A stretch of DNA of 64,000 nt. Origin: Canna indica. Its lineage: Eukaryota; Streptophyta; Magnoliopsida; Zingiberales; Cannaceae. The stretch lies in contig CP136898.1 in the NCBI GenBank assembly GCA_034359265.1, positions 684,501 to 748,500 of the forward strand, read 5' to 3'. Below, piece after piece: positions 23,290 to 39,293 of the stretch. A program made the position numbers and the translations under genes. Every line of letters starts with the position of its first letter. The first letter of the stretch is position 1. The notes under the pieces were generated by a model, which saw only the letters and a program-made list of their open reading frames with translations, was not told the DNA's origin and did no database searches.

Positions 23290-25014
23290 TCAGCACTTAA
23301 ACCCTTTGCAAGCCATCAACCAGAGGATTAGTATGAGCACAACAACAGCTCCACCCACCATCAGTTTGAACCTGAGGTTCTGCAACCACATCTTCCTACG
23401 AAGTTGCCTGCCTTGCCTATGAAAGCTATCCGCCTGAAGCATAAGGACCAAATCAAAGAGATTGAATTAAGCATATACTTCAGTTCATTATCTCTAGAGG
23501 ATTACAGCACTGACAAAAATACGTGCAGAAACACTATGAAGTACCTGAAACTGCAAATTCTCAGTCTTGTCCACCAGAAGTTCTATCTTCTCACCTCTAT
23601 CAAGAACCTAAATAAGATTCTGCTTGTATTAATTTTCCTAATACGAAGTGAGACATGCTGTTAAAAATAAATTTGAAAACACACACACACACACACCGTA
23701 TTTACAGGATTACTGATTTGGATTAAACTGATAGATGAAAATACATAAATGTGTCTCATACCAGGTTAACTTCATATTTTGCTTAAGTTTCAAAGCAGCC
23801 ATTCTCATGGGATGAATTGAAGCAATCAACAAGTTTGTTTATGCTCTTTAGAAAAACTATTTAGGCAGGTTAACCTCCCATGTGAGGAACCTGATATAAG
23901 CTGTTTTCTGAGGTCCTTTGCACAATGGATGGACTTCAGTAACTATCCAATACCAATGTTACAGAAAAGTTCAAAGGGCATTAGCTATTAAAAGCAATTG
24001 GATACACTGAAAATTTTCAATTAATATTCTATAAATCTAAAGGTGCAAAATCCACACAAAACTTTGATAATTATCCAAGTAATATGCTGAAATCCTATAT
24101 TTTACCGCTGTAGGCAAATAAGTTGGTAGATATTGTGAGAACACATGTATTTAAAACATACAGATAGTAAAACCAAAGCTTAATAATTCATCATCTACTA
24201 CATCACACTACAAAGTCTTATTAGCTAAGTATGTTTATTCAGCTAACATTATGGATGATGGCCATTTTTTCTAAACGAAGGCATAAGTAGAACAATGGAT
24301 TTTAGAAGTTGCTAACTGACTGAACATTAGTCCACATACCTTCTCAATATTGTCCATCATTATTTCTTTGACTTCTGTAACTTGAGCTTTTAACTTGGAT
24401 ATCTTGCTCATTTCTTCTGGATGACTTATGCAGTACTGCATGTGCTCCTTCAGCCTAGGACTGCTCAAAAAAAGCAATTCAGTTATGCATGATTCGTAGA
24501 CACTTGCGGTATCAGGTGAAAAGGTATTCCCATACCCAAATTCACGGTCAAGATTATAAGCAATGCTGAACCTATCTTCAAACAGATCATCCTCATCCTC
24601 ATCAACAAGTGGATCAGCACCTCCACCATCAATTCTTGGTCCATATCGCTGCATGAAATCATCCTTGACTCGACCTAGAAATACAAATGGTATGCTTCTC
24701 CCCACAGCTTCATCAGCTACAACAAGGAATACTACAGAAAGAAGATGAATTATTGAAATTGAAAAATTAGATGAATGTTGCAGAACATGCAAGGAAGCCA
24801 ATTCACAATATTGGACAACCATACCAAACTCTTTCTCAACGAGGAAGTTGAAAGTATGACCATCACATGAGTAGGTAAACTTATTACTAGTCGGCGGTAG
24901 CTTCTCCAAGCACTGGACAGCAATAGTACTGAAATTCCCAGAAAAAGAAGTGTGCTCAGCGAGCACAACAGTGCCCTTGGCTACAAAACTATATATCAAT
25001 GGTTCCTTGCTCAT
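23290..25014 (-). CDS. VAMP727: R-SNARE VAMP727
   Basis: Longin-type R-SNARE of seed plants; in Arabidopsis it pairs with SYP22, VTI11 and SYP51 for endosome-to-vacuole fusion and storage-protein trafficking. Exons: 25014-24825, 24731-24536, 24460-24340, 23607-23545, 23433-23290, giving 237 residues (Arabidopsis protein about 240). The longin domain starts [17 protein letters not shown]. The VAMP727-specific acidic insert [17 protein letters not shown] is at about residues 102-118. The SNARE motif has zero-layer Arg173 ([18 protein letters not shown]), followed by [10 protein letters not shown], a membrane anchor (214-231) and a short CKGFKC tail. A leader intron 25068-25541 precedes the coding part. 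The first two coding introns (93 and 75 bp) are both multiples of three without stops, so retention keeps the frame. Confidence 0.96.
23680..23697. repeat. (AC)n microsatellite in a VAMP727 intron
   Basis: About nine AC units in the intron upstream of coding exon 4 (23545-23607). Confidence 0.85.
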
Positions 25015-25649
25015 GGTTCTAAGGCAAAGTCGTCTATATACTCTATACAAGCAGTTGTTCAAAATTCCTGTACGAATAGAGAGAAGCGTTAGTCAAAATC
25101 ACTAATCGAGCAGTGGATCAAGTCCACGAAGCAATAAATTCGATGGATACCCAAATATTTTTTTGTCAGAAGAGCAATTCGTCGACATAATTATACAAAG
25201 TAAAGTTAGCAAAAAAACAATCTAAAGCAGTTTATGTTGCATACGCCGATCTATTAGAGACAAAACTTCACATAAGACTCCTGCACATAAACCATTTATC
25301 CAGAGTAAAAAATATTTAAATCGAAAGTCAATCTAGCGAATGCAGTCAACGAACTCGCACAGAGATGACCAAGGTCAGACAAGGAATTCAGACTGCAGGT
25401 AATTAGAGAGCAGAAACACGAAATAAAAGGGCAATTTCACCCCAATATAAGGGGGGGAAACCTAGCAGAGAGCGTGATGAACACCAAAACAAATAAAAAG
25501 AACCAACACAAAAAAAACCCAAAGGAGAAGTGAAATCGCACCTCAGGAACCCTAATTTGTTGCTTCGACTCGAAGTCGGAAATCGTCTCCCTCTCCCCTT
25601 CCCCGCTCTTGTGATCGAAGTCGAACTACTCAGTTGGCGAAATATGACG

Positions 25650-27320
25650 GGCACAAGAAAGTGCGAAGCCAAAACACCCAGCTACGTTTACTAAACTACA
25701 ACTTTGCCACTCTCCACCAAATTAATTGACTAAAATACCCTCCATCGTTTGTAGTAATTAGGACATTTAAGCACGTATTTAGCTGCTGATTAAGAGGTAT
25801 TTTTGGTATTACAAATCATATAGCTGTGACTGGTCGACTGGTAGTTGTGCACTTGTGCGAGCGTTGGAAGGCCGTTGATATGACGCCCAAAATTACACTA
25901 TCATTGTAGCTTAGGCCCGGTCCAGCCCAGCCCAATTAAACGGTCCAGTCCAGTCCAGCCCACTGAAACGGGTTTAATTAACCTAATTAAACCCGGTCCA
26001 GTCCAGCCCACTGAAACGGGCCTTATTACACATAATTAACCCTGATGTCAGTGAATCGTTTATCTATCTAAACAGAATAATATGATTTTTCACGTAATTC
26101 TCTATTTATTAATTTAGTTTTAATTATCTATCTAAACATGAGGCATTATTGGATGCTTTTGGTTGAATGGAGAGCCATGTGAACTTCATCTTCTTTTTCA
26201 CTTCATTTTCAAGGGCCTACATACTACATGAAGGCCAAGGTGCCAAGGAGAGATGCATGAACCAAACATAGTCCTTATAATTTAGGTGCATGAACATATC
26301 CCTTAAATGAAACATCAAAAATAGTGGCACAAGTACACTTTCCAAGTTTCCGCTCATAGAAATCCAGTAAGATGCCAATAGGCATGTCATATCCGATTAA
26401 TTTTACGCCGAATGCAAGTATTGGACTCGCACCACATGATGTGTCTACCATTCTCTAACTTTCTCTCTCTTCAATTAATGCCGATATCGGAGCGTGAGTC
26501 CAACATAAAATAAACCGTCATATCCTCACATTTCATGAACATGATTTTAGATTTGTTCGTAATCATCTCATCACCGTCCAATCAAACTAGAATAAATATT
26601 TGAATATATACTCGAATCTAGATCTAACTTAGTCAAAAATTATTAACGAAAATATTTAGGACCACAAAGATCCCTAGCAATAATGCTTTTCCGGTCGAGA
26701 CCGGATAGAGCTCCAAATTTAAATTCCTTCAAAATTTATCATGATTTACTATTCAATGAATTTCTAGATTACATTAAATTAAAAGAAGGTAAAAAATAAA
26801 TTATTTTTATTTGAATGTACACGATTAGAATTCCTCTCAATTACTTAATTTACTCGACTCTGCTAATACTCAGACTTGACTTAATTAAGAGATTGTAAAG
26901 AGCTGTTTATTTGTCAAGATCGATAATTGACATATTGATACAAATTGACCCAGAGTTTTGTTGGCTTTTGAACCGAACTAACTATTTGGGCCTGATCGAA
27001 TCAGACCCGAATGCGTTCACACTCATGAACTAGACTTTGATCGAGCCAACTACACCTTAGCTCGAAGACTCTACCCGGCCAAACAAAGATATTAACATCC
27101 TTCATTAATTACTAAGGATGTGACAATAATGAGCCTGTCATATCTGGGATAAACGTTGACCCGTTCAAAGCATATTTTCGCGAGATTCTGGGAGGCATCA
27201 TCGCCTGACACATTCATGACTCGTCTCATAAAACGGATATAACGCACATCAAGTATACTTTCGATTCTAATTTTATACTCGTCGTTTGAGATTCCTTCTT
27301 ATTTGAGCGTCATAGTTGTC
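25650..27320. other. Intergenic, left part of a transposon-rich gap
   Basis: Begins with the VAMP727 promoter. At 25941-25972 and 25994-26020 there are two copies of a GC-rich unit (GGTCCAGTCCAGCCCACTG...). The rest is AT-rich without a recognisable gene. Confidence 0.5.
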
Positions 27321-27328
27321 TTTGCAGG

Positions 27329-27810
27329 TAGGGGTGGAAATAGGCCAGGCGGCCTGTTAGGGTCCTGTGGCCTGGCCTGACTAGTTTAAAAAACAAACCA
27401 GACCAAGGCTTTGAAATTGATCTATTTTTCTTATCAAGTCAGACCCAGGCTTAATTTAAAGTCTATTGAGTCTGATAGGCTGGCCTGGGGTCTGTTAAGG
27501 TGATGTATATATAAATATATAAAATATAAAATATTATTTTATTATATATTTACATTAAAATTATTTTAATATAATAACTAATATTATTTTGATTTAATAA
27601 AACACAGACCACAAGCCAGACTAATATTTTGTATTGAAAGCAGACTTCGTTAACAGGCCACAGGCCAGGCCAGACCAATGAACAGGCCAGACTCAGGCCA
27701 AATTTTAAGTCTATAACATGCCACAGGTCAGACTTATGCCAATTTTCTACCATATAGGCCTGGTCTGTTAAGGCAAAAGCTTGGCCTGGCCTGACCTGTT
27801 TCCACCCCTA
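27329..27810. mobile_element. hAT-type MITE with perfect 8-bp target duplication
   Basis: A 482-bp element flanked by identical TTTGCAGG repeats (27321-27328 and 27811-27818). The ends are inverted: TAGGGGTGGAAATAGGCCAG and, on the other strand, TAGGGGTGGAAACAGGTCAG. The 8-bp duplication and TAGGGGTG end are classic for plant hAT elements. GC-rich GGCCTGGCC-type arms flank an AT-rich centre, so the element can fold back on itself. Non-coding. Confidence 0.92.
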
Positions 27811-27818
27811 TTTGCAGG

Positions 27819-28280
27819 TCACTCCTCCGGAGCTACGCTGGATCAGGAGACACGAAGGCTCGCATAACCCTATTTCATACCAGAACAACTTTGCATGCAT
27901 AGCTAGGTAGTTGTTTTACATATGGGGGCAATATATAAATTAACTAATGTTCAAATTGCAAAGTGAAGAGAAATGTTTGAAGGTGATTGACATGATAAAA
28001 TGGCCTCGTTAACTAGGTGAATGATTCATTTAGATGGTGAGTGGGGATGTAAAGAATGCCAATTTGCAAATATTTGTCATTACCGATCATTGATCTTGAA
28101 AATTTCGTGATGTATGTTGATAACTATAGCAAAGTTTAAATAATGTAGATGAAAATTTTGTGATATTTGTCATAATCATATGGTTGACTACTAATCACGC
28201 CCTAATACATTTAATTAGCATGCCATAAATTAATTAATCAACTAATTAGTTAATTAATTAGTAATTAGCGTATGTTAGCC
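27819..28280. other. Intergenic, nothing recognised
   Basis: AT-rich sequence between the hAT-type MITE and a SINE; no gene or repeat identified. Confidence 0.5.
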
Positions 28281-28376
28281 AACTAAGAGTAGTATAATTG
28301 ATCATAATATTTTAGAGATTTTCTAAATATTGATGATTCAAATCTTAGTATATATTATCTTTGTTAAAAATAAAAA
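28281..28376 (+). mobile_element. Short tRNA-like SINE, degenerate
   Basis: About 96 bp with Box A-like AGTAGTATAATTGATC and Box B-like TGATTCAAATC. It ends in TTTGTTAAAAATAAAAA and lies between imperfect direct repeats ATTAGCGTATGTTAGCC (28264) and ATTAGCGCATGTTAACC (28377). Same tail type as the element at 14408-14519. Confidence 0.45.
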
Positions 28377-28887
28377 ATTAGCGCATGTTAACCTACATGT
28401 CACATTAAATCCTTGTACTTGTTCGTAAAACAAAATTACTCCAATCCAAACCTCTCCATCAACTGCTCCAATACATTCATTGTCGCGTTCTATTAATTAA
28501 TTAAATATATATAACTCGATTTCTCTACTTGATTAGGTGTAGCTTTGAAGTCCATAAACCACACATTAGTTAATTAGATGTCATTTTCGTCAGCATAAGA
28601 TCAAGTGTTGGAGTAAATTAAATGGATCGGGTTACTAATTAACGAAGAGTCCAAATTAAGTTGGCATGCCACCAAAATCCGTCGTCACTACAAATTATTA
28701 TTATATAATAATTATATTGATGTCGTCCTACAATTCTCCCACATGCAAGTTGAGAGAAACCGACGTGTACTCGTGACTTTCGTCGATTTGGGTGCCTAAA
28801 AGTAGCGGGTCTCCAATCCAAATCCATTATATTTAATGCATTATTAATTATAGCGAAGAAAAAAATACTACCCAAATTGATCCATTT

Positions 28888-29069
28888 ATAATTTAGTGGT
28901 CAGATGTTCAGATATATTATCAATGGATCATAGATTCGATCCATAGTTGTAACACTTTATATATTTATTTTCGTGTCTACGTATATACATTTTGCATATA
29001 TTCTCGTATTTATGTACGTTTTATAACGATTATATTATAAAGTCAATCTTTCAAAAAAAAAAAAAAAAC
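28888..29069 (+). mobile_element. tRNA-derived SINE with poly(A) tail
   Basis: Box A-like TAATTTAGTGG (28890 region) and Box B-like AGATTCGATCC (28932-28942) are followed by a CGTGTCTACG...GATTATATTATAAAG body and a run of 16 A. The body matches the better-preserved SINE at 48654-48833, so the two are one family. No clear target duplication. Confidence 0.6.
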
Positions 29070-29103
29070 ACTATAAGAAATTGAGTGTATAATAATAAAA
29101 AAT

Positions 29104-29680
29104 TTGAATTCAATTCAGTCTAAAGATAACTATCAATTAGATACGATTAGGACAAATAAATATTCTGGTAAAAATATGAAAAACATAAATATTCGTCCAA
29201 AATATTTTGATTTCAAATATCTTTTTGAATCAAATTGCAAAATAATCCAATTACAGAAATTGGATTTTAGTTGGGATTTTAGTCCAATATCTTTGGCTAG
29301 GATCATATTCACATTATAATCTATAACTATAACTATTTATATTATTTGTGAATTGTACTTATCTAATTACCAATTTATCTTATACTTTTTTACTAAAAGA
29401 AAATTATCATTTAGATATAATTAGGACAAGTATAAATATTCTGGTAAAAAATATGAAAAACATAAATATTCCTTGGCAAATTAAAATCATACGCCAAAAT
29501 ATCTTTGATTTCAAATATTTGTTGAATCAAATTGCAAAACAATCCAATTAGAGAAATTGGATTTTAGTTGGGATTTTAGTCCAATATCTTTAGTTAGATC
29601 ATGTTCACATTATAATCTATGACTATTTATATTTATATTATTTGTGAATTGTACTTATCTAATTACCAATTTATATATAG
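29104..29680. repeat. Imperfect tandem duplication, about 297-bp unit
   Basis: Two diverged copies, about 29110-29385 and 29400-29680. Shared blocks include GGATTTTAGTTGGGATTTTA (29262 and 29559), GAATTGTACTTATCTAATTA (29350 and 29646) and TAAATATTCTGGTAAAAA. Offsets of 296-297 bp are constant. Open frames within it are incidental. Confidence 0.85.
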
Positions 29681-29845
29681 AGGGGGAATTGCCCCCTCTG
29701 CCATTACATCGGCTCCGCCCCTAGGTTTGGAAGAGCTTTTAACATATTCAAATATCTCCCCCTCCTAAAAGCCACCACCCCCTCCTGAGATTGAATGTCA
29801 AACATGAGATAATTAAACTATCTCTGCCTCATCTCTCCTTATCCC
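29681..29845. other. Spacer with a transposon-like GGCTCCGCCCCTA end
   Basis: Contains GGCTCCGCCCCTAGG near 29710, whose reverse complement resembles the AGGGGCGGAGCC terminus of many plant DNA transposons. A matching second end was not found. Confidence 0.3.
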
Positions 29846-30536
29846 CAGGGGCGACAAAAATGAGTACGATATGAGCACGACACGGTAAAATTATGGGCTG
29901 AAGTGGGCCGACCTAACCCATAGCTGATGATAGAACTAGAATAGATATTTTCTATTTTCCACTCACACATGCCCATAACTTTTCAATATTTGATTGATCA
30001 CAATTTTGTATATTCCATTTATTATAGAGGTTCTCAAGGAATTCATTAGAGGAATGAATGTTTCCAATAAAAACAGTTTGTTCTTGCATATCTCTGTCGA
30101 TTTTCCAAATTAATCCCGCAAGTACATATAATTCAGAAGAATATGTGAGTGATTCATACACAACATCTCTTTCGTTTATCAAGGGTTTTATCAATTTATA
30201 TCTTTCTACAAATAATTTAAATTCAATTTTTTGATCTGTATTTTCAATTTTTGGAAACTAATGAAGTTCTTTCGCCAAGCCCTCATTAATGAACCTACAA
30301 AATCCCTCAAATTGGATCTGACTAAATCCAGGTATTGTGGACATTCCTTCATTTCCATCATTTCAGAGCATCTCAATTTTAAGTTTCTTGTTTAGAAAAT
30401 TATGTTTAGATTTGCTAAGTATTTAAGGGCTCGCGGGCCGTGCTGGGCCACAAATTTTTGGCCCACGCAGTTAACATGTCAGCTCGGGCCGGCATGACAC
30501 CTTATTGTGTTAGGCCGACCCATTTTGTCACATCTA
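29846..30536. mobile_element. hAT-like non-autonomous element carrying a plastid rpoB fragment
   Basis: The left end CAGGGGCGACAAAAATGAG and the right end, reverse complement TAGATGTGACAAAATGGGT, align as imperfect inverted termini. Subterminal GGGCCGACCTAACC and its inverted counterpart lie at both sides. Flanks CCTTATCC (29837) and CTTTATCC (30537) are an 8-bp direct repeat with one mismatch, fitting hAT transposition. The middle (about 29975-30371) is not transposon sequence but a decayed 5' part of plastid rpoB. Whether the element captured plastid DNA or plastid DNA inserted into it later is not settled by the sequence. Confidence 0.65.
29975..30371 (-). pseudogene. rpoB: Plastid rpoB N-terminal fragment in nuclear DNA
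   Basis: Minus-strand reading gives recognisable plastid RNA polymerase beta-subunit sequence from its initiator Met (30371) to about residue 130: [19 protein letters not shown], then [17 protein letters not shown], then [12 protein letters not shown], then after a frameshift [12 protein letters not shown]. It is broken by TGA at codon 3 (the intact plastid gene has Arg CGA there, a C-to-T change), a TAG near codon 35 and at least one frameshift near 30050. It cannot make a polymerase subunit. This is an old nuclear copy of plastid DNA (NUPT), sitting between hAT-like ends. Confidence 0.9.
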
Positions 30537-30724
30537 CTTTATCCCTCTCTATTTCACGATGCAAACAAGCTCCAATTGCAACTTTCATGGACTGGGCTCG
30601 ATAAGAATTCCTATGTAATCTTTTATGGAGTTCATATAGGAGCAAATATAGTATTATTAAAATTGAATTTAATATAATTAAGACCGAATCAAAAAATAGC
30701 TAGTGGCAATATCTTGGATGTTTC
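30537..30724. other. Spacer between two hAT-like elements
   Basis: AT-rich, about 190 bp; includes the target duplications of both neighbours. Confidence 0.6.
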
Positions 30725-31420
30725 TAGGGATGAGCAGGTTCGAATATCATGTAATTAATTTTCATGATACTCGGACTGTACCCTATATAGGATCGGTTCC
30801 TATATTTTGGATCCAAATCCTATTCTGTTGGAATCTAGAATCAGATCCTACTCGGAACCACCGATTCTGGTTTCGATTACGGGTACCCTATTGGATCACC
30901 TATTTAATTTTGTTAATGTGAATAGAAAATAATGAATTAATGAATTAATGAATGAAATTGTTTATTAATGTTCACTATAATTTCTATTGTTGTTTCGTGG
31001 CAAAAATAGTAATATATATAGAGTGTAACCAATAGATTATATTGAGAAATTGCAAATATGCTCATAAAAGAGATATAGACACTATAAATGTTACAAAAAA
31101 TACTCATGTTGCAAAATGAATGATATTCTCTACTTCATTGGCAATATAGTGGTTGTGGATGCTATAAATTCTCAAAATTCTAGGAATATATCTATTATCT
31201 AACATATCAGATTCGAGTTAAATAATTAAATATATATAACTCGGTATCGGTTCCGGGTCCCAACGTGTTGAACCTGGAATCGAAACTGAAACCGATTTTA
31301 ACTGGTTCATTGATTTGTTACCCGGATCCTATCGGAATTTAATTCGGATCTACCAGAATCTACACGATCGGATCGATTTCAATCGATTCTGGATCTATCT
31401 GATACTTATGCACACCTCTA
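30725..31420. mobile_element. hAT-type element next to the CYP94C promoter
   Basis: A 696-bp element with ends TAGGGATGAGCAGGTTCG and, on the other strand, TAGAGGTGTGCATAAGTATC. It is flanked by GATGTTTC (30717-30724) and GATGTTTT (31421-31428), an 8-bp target duplication with one mismatch. The interior has inverted CGGTTCCGGGTCC and GGATCGGTTCC blocks around an AT-rich core and no coding capacity. The right end is about 100 bp upstream of the CYP94C TATA box. Confidence 0.8.
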
Positions 31421-31517
31421 GATGTTTTTAAAGATATGAGGTCCAAATTTTAGTATACATTAATAAAAAAATTCTACGGATATATATTTTTTTCCCAACC
31501 AACCTTTTTTATTTCTC

Positions 31518-31524
31518 TATAAAA
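31518..31524 (+). promoter_or_regulatory. TATA box of CYP94C
   Basis: TATAAAA, 44-50 bp upstream of the CYP94C start codon, implying a leader of only about 10-20 bases. Confidence 0.7.
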
Positions 31525-31567
31525 ACTCATCACCTCTCCTCCTAACTAATAAGTCAATTTAGGTAGA

Positions 31568-33088
31568 ATGGAAGTAGAAACCATTCGTTCCTATTTCTCC
31601 CTCCTCTTCTTCTCCTTAACCACCTTCATCATCATCTTCGCCCTGTTGCTCAAGCTCCTCGCGACTTGCCCATGCTGGTGCAACTGCGCCGTCTGCGAAG
31701 CCTACGTCACCTCCTCGTGGGTGGCCGACTTCGACAACCTCTGCGACTGGCTCGTCCACCTCCTCCGCTCGTCTCCGACGCGGACCGTCGCCATCCACGT
31801 CCTCGGCAACACCATCACCGCCAACCCCGACAACGTCCAACACATGCTTCGGACTAGCTTCGATAACTACCCCAAGGGGAAACCCTTCACCGTCATCCTC
31901 GGCGACCTCCTCGGCCGCGGCATCTTCAACGTCGACGGCGAGAGCTGGCGGTTCCAGCGGAAGGTGGTCGCCGCCGAGCTCGGCAGCGCCGAAGTTCGCG
32001 CCTTCGCGTCCCATGTCGTCGCCGACGAGGTCCGCCGTCGCCTGCTTCCGCTCTTGGACGTGGCGTGCGAGGAGGAGAAGGTGCTCGATCTCCAGGACGT
32101 GTTCCGGCGTTTCGCGTTCGACAACATATGCAAGATCTCGTTCGGGCTCGACCCCGGTTGCCTCGAGCTGTCGCTTCCGGCGTCCGAGTTCGCGGCGGCC
32201 TTCGACGCGGCCACGAGGCTGTCCGCGGCACGGGCGACGCATACGTTTCCGGCGGTGTGGAGAGCCAAAAGGTTCTTCAATTGGGGGTCGGAAAGAGCGC
32301 TCCGGGAAGCGATCGAAGCGGTGGATATCCTCGCCAAGGAGGTCATTCGCCAGAGGAGGAAGCTTGGCTTCGCGTCGAACCAAGATCTCCTTTCCCGGTT
32401 CATGGCCTGCGTCGGCGACGACGAGAAGTACATGCGTGACATCGTGGTCAACTTCGTGCTCGCCGGACGCGACACCGTCGCTTCCGCCCTCACGAGCTTC
32501 TTCATGCTGTTGTCCCAACACCCGGCGGTCTGCGCTGCCATCCGAGACGAAATCGGGCGCGTCTCGGGAGACGATGACGGCGACAGAGTGAAGTGCTTCG
32601 ACCAACTGAGGAAGATGCACTACTTGCACGCGGCCATATACGAGAGCATGAGGCTCTACCCGCCGGTGCAGTTCGACTCCAAGTTCTGCCGCGAGGACGA
32701 CGTGCTGCCGGACGGCACGGCGGTAAGGAAAGGGACGCGGGTGACGTACCACGTATACGCCATGGGGAGGATGGAAACTGCATGGGGAGAAGACTGCGGC
32801 GAGTTCCGGCCGGAGAGGTGGATGCGGAGCGGGGTCTTCGCGTCGGAAAGCCAGTTCAAGTACCCGGTGTTCCAGGGGGGGTTTCGGGTATGCCTGGGGA
32901 AGGAGATGGCGCTCATGGAGATGAAGACCGTGATCGCAGCCGTCATCCGCGAGTTCGATATTGACGTACTTCTTGGCGAAACCCGGCGGCCAAAGTTTGC
33001 AGCCGGGCTTACTGCCACTCTCAGTGGAGGGCTCCCCGTTAGAGTTCGCCGGAGAGGGTGCCATCCTGCCGAAGTCGGTGCAACTTAA
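31568..33088 (+). CDS. CYP94C1: Cytochrome P450 CYP94C, jasmonoyl-isoleucine catabolism
   Basis: 506-residue intronless P450. Arabidopsis CYP94C1 oxidises the hormone 12-hydroxy-jasmonoyl-isoleucine to its 12-carboxy form in the endoplasmic reticulum, ending the signal. Assignment to CYP94C, not CYP94B or D, rests on a C-x-V-C-x-A-Y-x-T-S-S-W block near residue 42, ILGDLLGRGIFN, and TRVTYHVYAMGRM. Also seen: N-terminal membrane anchor (about 10-32), the I-helix AGRDTVASALT with the Val typical of this subfamily, the ExxR motif ESMR, FRPERW, and the haem loop FQGGFRVCLG with ligand Cys442. The loop has Phe where most P450s have Pro before Arg, which is unusual but keeps the consensus. The ATG at 31568 directly precedes the anchor. 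GC-rich. Jasmonate-responsive expression is expected from the family; no such element was identified. Confidence 0.93.
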   Translation: MEVETIRSYFSLLFFSLTTFIIIFALLLKLLATCPCWCNCAVCEAYVTSSWVADFDNLCDWLVHLLRSSPTRTVAIHVLGNTITANPDNVQHMLRTSFDNYPKGKPFTVILGDLLGRGIFNVDGESWRFQRKVVAAELGSAEVRAFASHVVADEVRRRLLPLLDVACEEEKVLDLQDVFRRFAFDNICKISFGLDPGCLELSLPASEFAAAFDAATRLSAARATHTFPAVWRAKRFFNWGSERALREAIEAVDILAKEVIRQRRKLGFASNQDLLSRFMACVGDDEKYMRDIVVNFVLAGRDTVASALTSFFMLLSQHPAVCAAIRDEIGRVSGDDDGDRVKCFDQLRKMHYLHAAIYESMRLYPPVQFDSKFCREDDVLPDGTAVRKGTRVTYHVYAMGRMETAWGEDCGEFRPERWMRSGVFASESQFKYPVFQGGFRVCLGKEMALMEMKTVIAAVIREFDIDVLLGETRRPKFAAGLTATLSGGLPVRVRRRGCHPAEVGAT

Positions 33089-34309
33089 CGACCAACTGAG
33101 TTGACTAATTAAGATAGGGCACCGATTAGCAATGTAAAAATACCCAGTTAGCGTCATTGTCTCATTGACACCATTCCCAATGACAGTGTAGATATACTGG
33201 AGCGGGTAAACTATAGGAGCGCGTATATGTAATTTTCAAGGGGGCCCATTAACATGTACCTTAGTGATGGCCAATTGTTACTGGTCAATTTAGTGATGGC
33301 CAAATCTTGTCGTCAATATAGTATTTGGGTAAGAATTTTATTAAAGTGATCCTTGGGAATAATAATAGACCCATTTGCAATTTTATTAGACTTACTCAAG
33401 GACACAAAATAGACAACTCCGTGATATAGAGCATTCCTAAGCTACATTAGTAAAAAAACGAGCAATTACATGCATATATGTGCTTTCGACAAGTCTTGGA
33501 CTAAACTAGCTCTAGAAATTGCAAATGGTTCACAACCACTAATATACGACTGTACCCTCTTGTGCCACTTGAGGAATTCTCCTTGACTATATTGTTTGAC
33601 ACACTGATTCAACTAGATTGGGAAGAGAAATTGGCTAAAATTATGACCCTAGACCATATAAATTGAACATTTTGAATGGCACATTGCATTCGCTCTCGCT
33701 TTGCTTAGCAAATAGCCCATGCCACAACTAGGAAAACTAGACAATTTTCCATGCCACGAGCTAAGACACCGCACGATGAACGAAATGACGAATTCCTAAA
33801 TATTTAATTATAGAATTGCCACTATACCACATCCAAGCCCGGAAAGAGCTCGAAACGTCTAGTGTGGAAGACTCTCAAAGGCACAAGGAAGGAAGACCTC
33901 AATTCTAACAAATATAGGGAAATGTACATAAACTCAATAGAATATATGTACAAACACCTAAGGAGTTTTTCTATAAGATTTGTTCATCATATGAGCCACA
34001 AGAAAAGTTCAACAGTATGGTAATGAAAATTTTGATTCTACTTGGTAAAATATTATTCTTTACATGCATCATACAAGTTTTTGCATTCTTCTTCACTACC
34101 CTCAAGCAATTTAGATTAGATAGATGCTTTGCAAATGTATAGAAAAATTATTACTGACCATTTTAGCCAAAAGTAATGCCATAATGTCCATAGCTAGTGC
34201 ATTAGGCAAACTAGGTTTATTAATATCCAGTGATATGAATCAAAGAAAACTTCAGTTACCTTTCAAGATCAGGTGCCATCTACAAGATGATGGAACACAT
34301 TTCTCAAAC
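33089..34309. other. Intergenic between CYP94C and MDAR (tail to tail)
   Basis: No gene seen. A short direct repeat TTAGTGATGGCCAA occurs twice about 32 bp apart near 33260-33305. The rest is AT-rich 3' flank of both genes. Confidence 0.5.

Positions 34310-39293
<4,984 letters not shown>

Noticed and set aside
29070..29085. CACTATAAGAAATTG, like a CACTA transposon end
   Set aside because: No inverted partner with matching ends was found nearby; it also abuts the poly-A tail of a SINE, so it may be chance.
31616..33157. 513-codon open frame on the minus strand opposite CYP94C
   Set aside because: It is the antisense shadow of the GC-rich P450 gene: His/Arg/Glu-rich low-complexity translation, no domain, while the plus frame is a complete CYP94C protein.
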